This document shows, piece after piece, positions 39,843 through 48,936 of a stretch of DNA of 64,000 nt (positions are counted from its first letter, which is position 1; each line of letters begins with the position of its first letter). Source of the stretch: Rhizobium sp. C1 (GTDB lineage: Bacteria; Pseudomonadota; Alphaproteobacteria; Rhizobiales; Rhizobiaceae); assembly GCF_021026335.1 (NCBI RefSeq), contig NZ_JAJNCY010000004.1, positions 1 to 64,000 on the forward strand. The letters are read 5' to 3'. A model generated the notes under the pieces. That model ran no database searches. It had not been told where the DNA came from and saw nothing but the letters and a program-made list of their open reading frames with translations. The translations under genes and the position numbers were made by a program.

Positions 39843-42800
39843 ATGGCCTCAACTGACAGCAATCCCCTCCTTCCCGTTCTCGCCTCCGCACGCAGGAAGC
39901 TTCTGGAAACGGGCACACGCAACCGCCTGGTTCACGTCAATCGCGAGAACAAGCGTTCCAACAGTCTCAACATCGTCAACGAGCAGACGGAAGAGGTCTA
40001 TCGCCTCCTGCGCATGGACGGCCGGCGCATGCACTTCAAGGCGATGGGCAAGGACCGGCCGAACAAGGAGGATGACGACGGTCCGAAACTGGTCGAATAC
40101 GTCGCCGAAACCGACATATCCGAAGACCGCATGCGCGACGATGTGCTTGAAACGCCGCTGGGTCCCGAAGCGCTGGCGCGCCGGATTCTTCGCATGGCCA
40201 CGGACGCCAAGACCGCCGAGGAGGAGCAAGGCCTCAACATTCTCTTTGTCGCGATGGGTTTCCTGAGGTGGAAGGAAGATCCCAAGTCTGAGGTGGTGCG
40301 CGAGGCGCCGCTGATCCTGCTGCCGGTGGAATTCATCCGCAACGAGCGCAAATCCACCTATGACCTGAAGGCGCGCGACGAAGACATCACCACCAACCTG
40401 CCTTTGAAGGAACGCCTCAGACAGGATTTCGGCATCGTCCTGCCGGAGATCGATGAGGAAGAGGAGTGGTCCCCGGCCGTCTATCTTGATGCGGTCGCCG
40501 AGGCGGTGTCCGGGCAGGCCGGCTGGTCGCTCGACCGCGACGGGATCCAGCTCGGCTTCTTCTCCTTCGCCAAGCTCCTGATGCATCACGATCTCGACCT
40601 CGAGAACTGGCCGGAAGGCACATTCGATGATCACCCTCTTCTCCAGGGGCTGCTGCTGCGCGGGTTTGAATATCAGGAACCGATTTTTCCCGATGGCGCC
40701 AGGCTCGACGAGCATCTGGCGCCAGCAGACATCATCCAGGTCGTGGATGCCGACGCCTCGCAAACCAAGGTCATCGAGGAGGTTCGGCGCGGTCTCGACA
40801 TGGTGGTGCAGGGGCCGCCCGGCACCGGCAAGTCGCAGACCATCACCAATATCCTGGCTGCGGCCGCACATGACGGCAAGACCGTGCTGTTCGTCGCGGA
40901 GAAGATGGCGGCGCTTTCCGTCGTGCATGCACGACTTCTCAAAGCCGGGCTGCGCGACATGTGCCTTGAACTTCATTCGCGCACAGCCAACAAGAAGGCC
41001 GTCGCCCAGGAACTGGGGCGCACCTTGAGCATGAGCGGACGGCCGACACCGCCCATTGCCGATCCCGTTCGCCTGAAGGACGTGCGCGATAACCTGAACC
41101 GGATCGCAGCCGAGCTGCACGCGCCGGTCAATCAGGCGGGCGACACCGCCTTCGAGGCATTATCCGCGATCATCGGCTTCCTCAACGCCGGCTCTCGGCC
41201 GCCTTCCATTCCCTTGCAGGGGCTTGAGAAGGCGGGGCGGGCAGACCGAGACCTTGCTGCGCAGGCAATCCGGACGCTCTTGCAAGCCCTGGAAGAAGCG
41301 GGGCCGCCGGAGCGCCATCCTTTCAAGGCCGTTCGTGAACTCAATCTGCAGCCAACCGACAGGGAGAGGCTGAAAATCGAACTCGCCGCCGCCGGGGAGG
41401 CAATCGAAGGTCTGCTGACCGAAGCAGCCCGCATCGCCGACATCGTGTCGGCGCCGGCACCGCGCACACTGGCGGAAATCGGGAAGCTCGCCGACGGGCT
41501 CGCGGCATTTGCCGGCGCACCACAAAACATGCCGCGCGACATCGCGCCCCTCTTTGCGGTGGCGCACGAACCCCGGCTGGTCGAGGCTTTGGACGCCGGA
41601 ACCGCATGGCAGGACGCACACAATGCGGCGCGATCGATCTTCTCGGAGGCGGCATGGTCGATGAATACGGCGCCCATGCGGGCTGCCATCGTCGCCGGAA
41701 AGGCATCGTTCCTGAAGCGCTGGTTCGGCCCCTACAAGCGCATCTGCGTGGAGCTGGCAAGCGTCCTCGCAGTGCCTCTGCCCAAAGACCCCGGTGCGCG
41801 GCTTGCCCTAATCGATCAGCTGATGGGCGTGCAGGCTCTGCGAAAGGCGCTGGCCGCCGAGGAAGCCTGGCTTCAGTCCGCGCTGCAGGGCCATTGGCGC
41901 GGCGAGAAGACTCCCTTCGGTGAACTGATCACCCTATGCCGTTGGCTTGGGTCCGTGCGTGTTGCGGGCGGTTTCTCCAATGCAAGCCAGGTGACCGCCG
42001 CGCTTGAAAAACTCGGCAAACCGGCCGAAGCAGGCCAGACGCTTTTACAGCGTGCACAAAAGGTCCGCGTCGCCCTGGACGCGCTGGTGGACAGGCTGAA
42101 GCTCGATCTGGAGGTTCTGGCAGGCGAACAGGCGCTCGGCGAGATCAGACTGCCCGGCCTCGCCTCCAACCTCGCCAGCATGGCCGACAGGATGCCGACC
42201 TACCCGAGCTGGGTGGCGTTGCGGGCCGCCATTCGCGGAGCCAAATCGACCGGCGCCGGGGCTATCGCGGAGCACCTGCTGCGGGGCCAACTGCGTCCCG
42301 ACGAGGCCGTCAACGAATTTCTTTATGCCTGCGCCGAAGCGCGATGGGCCGCCGCACGGCAGAGTTACCCCAATCTCGACCGGCTCCGCGATCTGGATCG
42401 CCACAGGCTGGCGGCGGAATTTGGCCAGCTGGAGCGCGATCGGATCAAGGAGACCCAAGGGCTGGTGCGCCTGCGGCACGGGGAGCGCATTCCGCGCGGA
42501 ACGGCGGGCGAGATGGGCGTCATTCGCGGCGAGATCGGGCGACGGAAAGGCCACAAGCCGATCCGCTGGCTCATGAAGAATGCGGGATCCATGGTTCAGC
42601 GTATCAAGCCGATCATGCTGATGAGCCCCATATCCGTCGCGCAATACCTGCCGGCAGGGTCCGTGCAGTTCGATCTTCTGGTCATCGACGAGGCCTCGCA
42701 GATTCGCCCGGAAGACGCGCTTGGCTGCATCGCGCGCGCCAGGCAGGTCGTCGTTGTGGGCGACCAGCAGCAATTGCCGCCGACCTCCTTCTTCGACCGG

Positions 42801-44558
42801 ATGGTTGATGATGACGACAATGATGAAGACGATGACGAAGGCGCTGCCGCATCCGCGTCCGACATGGAAAGCATCCTCACCCTCTTTGAGGCGCGCGGCG
42901 TCAACAAGCGGATGCTGTCATGGCACTATCGCTCGCGCGATCCCTCGCTGATCCGCGTCTCGAATGCCGAGTTCTATGACGATGGGCTCGTGCTGCCGCC
43001 CTCGCCGCTGCAGCTTGACGATGGTTACGGTCTCAAACTTCGTCGGGTCGCCGGCGTCTATGCGCCCAAAAACAGCGGCCTGGGGCGCGCCGGAACCAAC
43101 AGGATCGAGGCCGAGGAAATCGCGCGCGCCGTCGCGGCGCATGCGCGCCGGCATCCCGATTTGTCGCTGGGCGTCGTTGCGTTCTCGAAAGCTCAATCGG
43201 ACATGATCACCGAAGTGCTGGAAAATGCGCGCCGGACCGACAGCGTTCTCGACCGCTTTCTGCAGACGGGGGCATCGGAAGAATTCTTCGTCAAGAACAT
43301 CGAGAACGTGCAGGGCGACGAACGCGACGTCATCATGATCTCTGTCGGCTATGGCCCGCAGGTTGCAGGTGGACGGCTCACCAGCATGGGCTTCGGCCCG
43401 ATCAATGGCGAAGGCGGCGGCCGGCGCCTGAACGTGCTCTTCAGCCGTGCCCGCACACGATGCGAAGTCTTCACCTCATTCGACCCGGCGGATATTGATC
43501 CGGGCCGCGCCTCCCGCGACGGCCTGAGAATCCTCAAGCGCTTCCTCGACTTTGCCAAGACCGGGATCATGGACGAGAAATCCGCGACCGGGCTCGGCGC
43601 CGACAGCCCCTTCGAGGAGGATGTGGCAAAAGTCATCCGCTCTTTCGGCTTCGAGGCAGATCCGCAGGTCGGCACCAAGGGCTTCCGGCTCGACATCGGC
43701 GTGCGTCATCCAGACCGGCCGGCCCACTATATTCTCGCGGTCGAATGCGACGGCGCGGCCTACCATTCCGCGCTGTGGGCGCGCGAGCGCGACCGGCTGC
43801 GTCAGGAGGTTCTGGAGTCGCTCGGCTGGCGCTTCCACCGCATCTGGAGCACCGACTGGTTTCACCGGCGCGACCGGGAGATTGCACGGCTGCGCGACAC
43901 ATTGAACGATGCGCAGACGCAGTCACTCCAGGGCGTCACGGTCCGTAGCACCCGTGAGACGGCGTTTGCAGCCGGCGAAGATGAGGAACAGGTTGCGGGC
44001 GAGACCGGCGACTGGACGCTGGACCATCTGTCAATCAAGGCGGAGCCCTACAGGAAGGCGGAAATCCGCTTGAATTCTTCCGTGGATCCGCATGCAGCGC
44101 CTGTTCCGACGCTGGCGTCATTGGTCCGCCAGATCGTCGATATCGAAGGGCCGATCCATCTCGAGGAGGTCGGCAGACGAATCTCTGCGGCCTTCGGCAA
44201 GTCGAAGGCAGGAAGCAGGATCCAGACCGCGACGGATCAGGCTGTCGCCTTCGCGATCAGAACGAATTCGGACATCATGCTGATGGACCGTTTCGTTCTG
44301 ACAAGGCAGCAGAGCGAGGATCCACCGGTGCGCGACCGCTCGGCCACCGAAGGCGCACCTTTGAAAGCCGAGTATCTCCCGCATATGGAACTCGAAGCCG
44401 CCGCGAGATTGATCTTGCGCGAAAGCGGCGCCATCTCGCGCGACGATCATATCCGGGCGATCGCCAAGCTCCTCGGTTATCAGCGCGTCGGGCCTGACCT
44501 CTCGGCGGCGATTGGAGCTGCCGTTGACGGGCTGACTGAAAATCTGCCGGCCGGCTGA
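39843..44558 (+). CDS. DUF4011-SF1 helicase-nuclease-DUF3320 protein, Hhe-like
   Basis: This 1571-residue protein has several domains in order. The N-terminal DUF4011 region (KLLETGTRNRLVHVNR) is followed by Walker A VVQGPPGTGKSQTITNIL near residue 322. A long insert comes next, then Walker B VIDEASQIRPEDALG near 948 with GDQQQLPPTSFF, and motif VI RRLNVLFSRARTRCE. A Vsr/DUF559-type nuclease follows with RLDIGVRHPD and LAVECDGAAYHS near 1299. Last is DUF3320 (IEGPIHLEEVGRRISAAFG). This order matches the protein I recall as the single-gene defence system Hhe. The active-site residues look intact. It is a single large gene with a weak start context (ATGGCC at 39843) and no co-directional partner. 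Confidence 0.82.
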   Translation: MASTDSNPLLPVLASARRKLLETGTRNRLVHVNRENKRSNSLNIVNEQTEEVYRLLRMDGRRMHFKAMGKDRPNKEDDDGPKLVEYVAETDISEDRMRDDVLETPLGPEALARRILRMATDAKTAEEEQGLNILFVAMGFLRWKEDPKSEVVREAPLILLPVEFIRNERKSTYDLKARDEDITTNLPLKERLRQDFGIVLPEIDEEEEWSPAVYLDAVAEAVSGQAGWSLDRDGIQLGFFSFAKLLMHHDLDLENWPEGTFDDHPLLQGLLLRGFEYQEPIFPDGARLDEHLAPADIIQVVDADASQTKVIEEVRRGLDMVVQGPPGTGKSQTITNILAAAAHDGKTVLFVAEKMAALSVVHARLLKAGLRDMCLELHSRTANKKAVAQELGRTLSMSGRPTPPIADPVRLKDVRDNLNRIAAELHAPVNQAGDTAFEALSAIIGFLNAGSRPPSIPLQGLEKAGRADRDLAAQAIRTLLQALEEAGPPERHPFKAVRELNLQPTDRERLKIELAAAGEAIEGLLTEAARIADIVSAPAPRTLAEIGKLADGLAAFAGAPQNMPRDIAPLFAVAHEPRLVEALDAGTAWQDAHNAARSIFSEAAWSMNTAPMRAAIVAGKASFLKRWFGPYKRICVELASVLAVPLPKDPGARLALIDQLMGVQALRKALAAEEAWLQSALQGHWRGEKTPFGELITLCRWLGSVRVAGGFSNASQVTAALEKLGKPAEAGQTLLQRAQKVRVALDALVDRLKLDLEVLAGEQALGEIRLPGLASNLASMADRMPTYPSWVALRAAIRGAKSTGAGAIAEHLLRGQLRPDEAVNEFLYACAEARWAAARQSYPNLDRLRDLDRHRLAAEFGQLERDRIKETQGLVRLRHGERIPRGTAGEMGVIRGEIGRRKGHKPIRWLMKNAGSMVQRIKPIMLMSPISVAQYLPAGSVQFDLLVIDEASQIRPEDALGCIARARQVVVVGDQQQLPPTSFFDRMVDDDDNDEDDDEGAAASASDMESILTLFEARGVNKRMLSWHYRSRDPSLIRVSNAEFYDDGLVLPPSPLQLDDGYGLKLRRVAGVYAPKNSGLGRAGTNRIEAEEIARAVAAHARRHPDLSLGVVAFSKAQSDMITEVLENARRTDSVLDRFLQTGASEEFFVKNIENVQGDERDVIMISVGYGPQVAGGRLTSMGFGPINGEGGGRRLNVLFSRARTRCEVFTSFDPADIDPGRASRDGLRILKRFLDFAKTGIMDEKSATGLGADSPFEEDVAKVIRSFGFEADPQVGTKGFRLDIGVRHPDRPAHYILAVECDGAAYHSALWARERDRLRQEVLESLGWRFHRIWSTDWFHRRDREIARLRDTLNDAQTQSLQGVTVRSTRETAFAAGEDEEQVAGETGDWTLDHLSIKAEPYRKAEIRLNSSVDPHAAPVPTLASLVRQIVDIEGPIHLEEVGRRISAAFGKSKAGSRIQTATDQAVAFAIRTNSDIMLMDRFVLTRQQSEDPPVRDRSATEGAPLKAEYLPHMELEAAARLILRESGAISRDDHIRAIAKLLGYQRVGPDLSAAIGAAVDGLTENLPAG

Positions 44559-44703
44559 TCGGTTAGAGGGCGCCCGCCGCCCTCTTGCTCGCTCCGCCAT
44601 CGCGACCTATCTTAAGCCCACCGCATAAAAGGAGCCGAACCGATGAACACGATGCCGAAGACCCCGCTTTCGCCCGTCTTTGCATCCATGTCCGAGGTTC
44701 GCC

Positions 44704-46323
44704 ATGTCCGTCCGCTCCGTCTCCCCGACCATCACGCTTAACCGCCTTTGCGCCGCCGCGCCTGACGGTCACAGCCTTTTTACAAATCTCGATCTGAGCT
44801 TCGGGCTTGAGCGCACCGGACTTGTCGGCCGCAACGGCACCGGCAAGACGACTCTGCTCGATCTGATGGCGGGCATCCGTGAACCGGTCGCCGGATCGAT
44901 CCATCGAAGCGGCACGATCGGCTATCTGCGCCAATGGCCGGAGATCGGCGAGAACGCCACCGTCGCCGAAGCGATCGGCCTCGCAAACCAACTCGACCTC
45001 TTCCGCCGCGGCCTGTCCGGCGAGGCGACGCTCGACGAGCTTGAAACCATCGACTGGACCATCGAGGCGGAGATGGAGGCAGCACTGGTCCGCCTCGGCC
45101 TTGCCGGTCTCGACCCCGATCGCCCGTTCAAGGCACTCAGCGGTGGCGAGCAAACCCGCGCGCGGCTTGCAGGTCTGCTGACACGGAAGCTGGATTTCCT
45201 GCTGATGGACGAGCCCACCAACCATCTCGACCGTGCCGGCCGCGACTTTATCGCCGAGATCGTCGCGAGCTTCAAAGGCGGCCTGCTCATTGTCAGCCAC
45301 GACCGCGAACTGCTGGAGCGCATGGACCGTATCGTCGAAATCACCACGCTCGGCGTAATGGTCTGGGGCGGCAATTACAGCTTCTACCGGGCGGAAAAAA
45401 CCCGTGCCACAGAGCGTGCCGAGGGCGAACTCGCCTCTGCCCGCCAGCACGCCGACCGCACTGCCCGCGACATCGACGCCGCCCGTCAGCGCAAGGAAAA
45501 ACGCGATGCGGCCGGCAAAAAGGGCCGCGCCAGCGCCGGACAGCCGAAAATCCTGCTCGATGCTGCCAAGGAGCGCGCTGAAAGCTCCGCCGGTGGTCTT
45601 GGCCGCCTGGCATTGCGCCAGCAGGCCGAGGCGGAAGATCGCCTGACCTCGGCCAAGGACGCCGTCGAACGCACCCGCAAGCTCGATTTCCATGTCAGCG
45701 GCACGGAGCTTCCCGCCGGCAAGATCGTGCTGTCCATCGAAGAGCTGACCGGCGGACCGCCGCAAAATCCTCGGGTCATCGAAGCCTTTTCCCTTACTCT
45801 CACCGGCGCGGAACGCGTCGCGCTCGAAGGGCCGAACGGCGCGGGCAAGACCACGCTGCTCCGCCTGATCGCCGGTCAACTCGCCCCCACGGCGGGCCAA
45901 ATCCGCTGCCCGGTCCGGTTCGCCTATCTCGACCAGGCGGCGGCGATCCTCGATTTCGGGGCCAGCCTGATCGACAATTTTCACCGCCTCAATCCCGGCG
46001 CGACCGACAACACGGCCTATGCGGCACTCGCCCGCTTCCATTTCCGCAACGAGGCAGCGCGGCTGACGCCGGCCATGCTTTCTGGCGGGGAGAGGCTGCG
46101 CGCCGCGCTCGCCTGCGCCATCGGCGGCGAGGACCCGGCCCAGCTTCTGCTTCTGGATGAACCGGTCAACCATCTCGACATCGAATCGGTCGAGGCGGTG
46201 GAAGATGCGTTGAACGCCTATCGCGGCGCCTTCATCGCCGTCAGCCATGACGCAGAATTTCTCCGCAGAATCGGCGCGACGCGGCGGATTTCCCTTGAAA
46301 AACCCGGCTGCGCCCTTAATTGA
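44704..46323 (+). CDS. ABC-F family ATPase, second paralogue
   Basis: This 539-residue protein also has two ATPase domains: LVGRNGTGKTTLLDLMAG near residue 43 with signature ALSGGEQTRARLA, and LEGPNGAGKTTLLRLIAG near 377 with MLSGGERLRAALA. The linker is charged (RATERAEGELASARQHADRT). I chose ATG 44704; nine further codons upstream are possible. It differs enough from the 35150 gene to be an independent ABC-F member. It sits just upstream of rsfS, where nadD is expected in this group. Confidence 0.92.
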   Translation: MSVRSVSPTITLNRLCAAAPDGHSLFTNLDLSFGLERTGLVGRNGTGKTTLLDLMAGIREPVAGSIHRSGTIGYLRQWPEIGENATVAEAIGLANQLDLFRRGLSGEATLDELETIDWTIEAEMEAALVRLGLAGLDPDRPFKALSGGEQTRARLAGLLTRKLDFLLMDEPTNHLDRAGRDFIAEIVASFKGGLLIVSHDRELLERMDRIVEITTLGVMVWGGNYSFYRAEKTRATERAEGELASARQHADRTARDIDAARQRKEKRDAAGKKGRASAGQPKILLDAAKERAESSAGGLGRLALRQQAEAEDRLTSAKDAVERTRKLDFHVSGTELPAGKIVLSIEELTGGPPQNPRVIEAFSLTLTGAERVALEGPNGAGKTTLLRLIAGQLAPTAGQIRCPVRFAYLDQAAAILDFGASLIDNFHRLNPGATDNTAYAALARFHFRNEAARLTPAMLSGGERLRAALACAIGGEDPAQLLLLDEPVNHLDIESVEAVEDALNAYRGAFIAVSHDAEFLRRIGATRRISLEKPGCALN

Positions 46324-46412
46324 GAGCCCAAGGAACAAAAGCGGCACATGGAAGTTCTGTATCCGCAGAACTGACTTCTTGAAAGCTTCGCAATTTGGTG
46401 CGTATCATCCTC

Positions 46413-46431
46413 TTGCGATTGTGAATCGCAA
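46413..46431 (+). promoter_or_regulatory. Inverted repeat upstream of rsfS
   Basis: TTGCGATT and AATCGCAA are perfect eight-base arms with a three-base spacer, 37 bases before the rsfS start. It resembles an operator for a dimeric regulator, or could form a hairpin in the leader. Confidence 0.4.
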
Positions 46432-46468
46432 TGTGACGTGCTGTGTTTTTGGATAGAAAGGCAAACCT

Positions 46469-46882
46469 CTGACAACAGTACATATCAAGGGAACTGCCCC
46501 CCGCAGCCTCCCACGGAGCAAGGACACTGGCGTCGAAGCCGCCGCCCGCGCTCTTCAACTGGTGCTTGGCAGTCTCGAAGACTCCAAGGCCGAAGATATC
46601 GTCACCATCGACATTGCCGGGAAATCGGCGCTGGGAGACTACATGGTAGTCGTCTCCGGGCGATCGAACCGCCATGTCAGCGCCATCGCCGATCACCTCA
46701 TCACCGATCTCAAGGACGAAGGCCTCGGATTTCCGCGGGTCGAAGGTCTCGAGACGGGCGATTGGGTCCTGATCGACACGGGCGACATTATCGTGCATGT
46801 GTTCCGTCCGGAAATCCGGGAGTTCTACAACATCGAAAAGATGTGGCAGGCTCCGGATATGGAAGACGGCAGGCTGCACTAA
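46469..46882 (+). CDS. rsfS: Ribosomal silencing factor RsfS
   Basis: The 137-residue protein binds ribosomal protein L14 and blocks subunit joining. Its fold is clear: DIVTIDIAGKSALGDYMVVV, GRSNRHVSAIADHLITDL, VEGLETGDWVLIDTGDIIV and VFRPEIREFYNIEKMW. No ATG, GTG or TTG is in frame before the conserved region except GTG 46562, which would remove its first helix. The codon at the expected start is CTG (46469), with GAAAGG upstream, followed by TTVHIKG, as in relatives that start MTTVH. So the gene appears to use CTG. Confidence 0.85.
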   Translation: MTTVHIKGTAPRSLPRSKDTGVEAAARALQLVLGSLEDSKAEDIVTIDIAGKSALGDYMVVVSGRSNRHVSAIADHLITDLKDEGLGFPRVEGLETGDWVLIDTGDIIVHVFRPEIREFYNIEKMWQAPDMEDGRLH

Positions 46883-46939
46883 AAGCGGCGCGGATCGCGC
46901 CCCTTCGCAGCGCTGCACAGGGCGATGTGAGGTGGGTGC

Positions 46940-47422
46940 ATGCGGGTTGGACTTTTCGCTGTGGGACGGCTCAAGGCCGGACCGGAGAAGGATCTTGCGG
47001 CGCGTTATCTCGACCGTTTCGCAAAGGCCGGTCCTGCCATCGGCCTTGAATTCTCCCGCGTTTTCGAAGTCCAGGAAAGCCGCCTGCCGCAGCCGGAAGG
47101 TCGCAAACGCGAAGAAGCCGCGATGCTTGAAAAGGCATTGCCGGACGGCTCTGTCCTTATTCTGCTCGACGAGCGCGGCAAGGCGCTGGGCTCGGAGGAT
47201 TTCGCCAGCCTCATCGGCCGCTATCGCGACGACGGCAAGCGCGACCTGATGATCGCGATCGGCGGCGCGGACGGGCTCGATCCGGACCTCGTCTCCCGCG
47301 CGGACTCCCAAATCTGTTTCGGCAAGATGACCTGGCCGCACCAGCTGGTGCGCATCATGGCCGCCGAACAGCTCTACCGCGCCGTCACCATCCTGTCCGG
47401 CCACCCCTATCACCGGGCGTGA
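46940..47422 (+). CDS. rlmH: 23S rRNA (pseudouridine1915-N3)-methyltransferase
   Basis: The 160-residue SPOUT enzyme has MRVGLFAVGRLKAGPEKDLA, DGSVLILLDERGKALGSEDF, FAIGGADGLDP-type sequence (MIAIGGADGLDPDLV) and the C-terminal knot MTWPHQLVRIMAAEQLYRA with HPYHRA. It methylates pseudouridine 1915 in helix 69 of 23S rRNA. The ATG has GAGGTG seven bases upstream. rsfS and rlmH are adjacent in most alphaproteobacteria. Confidence 0.95.
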   Translation: MRVGLFAVGRLKAGPEKDLAARYLDRFAKAGPAIGLEFSRVFEVQESRLPQPEGRKREEAAMLEKALPDGSVLILLDERGKALGSEDFASLIGRYRDDGKRDLMIAIGGADGLDPDLVSRADSQICFGKMTWPHQLVRIMAAEQLYRAVTILSGHPYHRA

Positions 47423-47517
47423 CCGACTTCCGTCACAATCGACCTGCACAAGCTTGCCGAAGGGTTGGCTCTTTATGTTCTGCGGCGGATAAACGGGCCG
47501 GGAGCGACACAGGTCTC

Positions 47518-48936
47518 ATGACAGCAAGACGGGCGACACGAGGAGCAGCAAAGGCGCGCCGCGCCGCGTCTCCGCTTGTTCTTCTGCCGGTCCTTGCTCT
47601 CGTTCTGGTCATGGCCCCGGTCGACATCCAGACGTCAGGCGCACAGGATGCGGCCACCGCGCCGAAGCAGGATCATCCGCCGGGCGATGCCGCAGCCGGC
47701 CAGCCCCCTGCACCCGCCGACCCGACCGCTGATCTCGCCGCCCGCCGCGAGGCGACGCGCCAGGAACTGGAAGCGCTTTCCAAAACGATCACCCTCTCCG
47801 ATGAGCGTGTCGAGACGCTGAAGAAGGGGATCTCCGACCTCAAGCAGAACACGGCCGGGATCCGCGATGCGCTGGTCGTGTCCGCCACCCGCCGCAAGGA
47901 GCTGGAGACGAGGATCGCCGAGGGCGAGAAATCGCTGTCGAAGCTCAGGACCGAAGAAACGATCGCCAAGGCCTCGCTGCACGATCGACGCGGTCTGCTG
48001 GCCGAAGTGCTGGCCGCGCTGCAGCGCATGGGCCGCAACCCGCCGCCGGCGCTTCTTGTCACACCGGAAGATGCGCTATCCTCGGTCCGCAGCGCCATTC
48101 TGCTGGGCGCGGTCGTGCCCGGCATCCGCCACGAGACAGACAAGCTGGTCGCGGATCTCGCCAAACTCGCCGAAACGCGCAAGAAGATCGATGACGAAAG
48201 GGCTTCGCTTGCGACGCTGATGACCTCGAATCTCGAGGAACAGCGGCGCATGAACCTGCTGATCGCCGAAAACGAGAAAAGCGCCGCCGCATCGGAACAG
48301 CAGCTGGCGCAGGAGCGGGCAAAGTCGGAAGACCTGGCGAAGAAGGCGGCGACCCTTCAGGATCTGATCGGCTCGCTGGAAGACCAGATCGGCTCGGTGC
48401 GCGATGCGGCCGCCAAGGCGCAGGCCAATGCGGGCGCCACACCCGGCCAGATGCCGCCCGATAAAAACCGTATTGCGCCCGCATATGCCTTTGCCAAGTT
48501 GACCGGCAAACTGGTGCTTCCGGCAGCGGGCGACGTGGTGCGCAATTTCGGCGATCCGGACGGAACCGGACACGTCGCCTTGGGCCTCACGCTGGCAACC
48601 GCGCCGGGCGCTGTCGTCACCGCGCCGGCGGATGGCTGGGTGGTTTATGCCGGGCCTTTCCGCAGCTACGGCCAGATGGTCATCCTCAATCCCGGCGACG
48701 GATATCACGTCGTGATGTCGGGCATGGGGCGTGTTTCCGTCCGACCGGGCCAGTTCGTGGTGGCGGGCGAGCCTTTGGCGGTCATGGGTGAAAAAAGAGT
48801 GGCCAGTGCGGCTGCATTGGCGCTGGTCACGGACAGGCCAAGCATTTACATTGAATTCAGACAGAACGGCAAACCGGTTGATTCCCGTCCCTGGTGGACC
48901 GCTCCTCAGATTGGAAAGGCTCGCAATGATACGTAA
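47518..48936 (+). CDS. EnvC-like murein hydrolase activator, M23 fold
   Basis: The 472-residue protein has a membrane-crossing or signal segment (SPLVLLPVLALVLVMAPVDI), long coiled coils (about residues 75-290) and a LytM/M23 domain at the end. In true M23 enzymes the zinc ligands sit in HxxxD and HxH; here the equivalent places read GTGHVALGLTLATAPG and YHVVMSG, so zinc binding seems degenerate. This is the EnvC situation, where the domain activates amidases in cell division. The ATG at 47518 has ACAGG upstream. It overlaps ctpA by 11 bases. Confidence 0.85.
   Translation: MTARRATRGAAKARRAASPLVLLPVLALVLVMAPVDIQTSGAQDAATAPKQDHPPGDAAAGQPPAPADPTADLAARREATRQELEALSKTITLSDERVETLKKGISDLKQNTAGIRDALVVSATRRKELETRIAEGEKSLSKLRTEETIAKASLHDRRGLLAEVLAALQRMGRNPPPALLVTPEDALSSVRSAILLGAVVPGIRHETDKLVADLAKLAETRKKIDDERASLATLMTSNLEEQRRMNLLIAENEKSAAASEQQLAQERAKSEDLAKKAATLQDLIGSLEDQIGSVRDAAAKAQANAGATPGQMPPDKNRIAPAYAFAKLTGKLVLPAAGDVVRNFGDPDGTGHVALGLTLATAPGAVVTAPADGWVVYAGPFRSYGQMVILNPGDGYHVVMSGMGRVSVRPGQFVVAGEPLAVMGEKRVASAAALALVTDRPSIYIEFRQNGKPVDSRPWWTAPQIGKARNDT

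Noticed and set aside
44563-46347. Reverse open frame of 594 codons
   Set aside because: Antisense to the second ABC-F gene.
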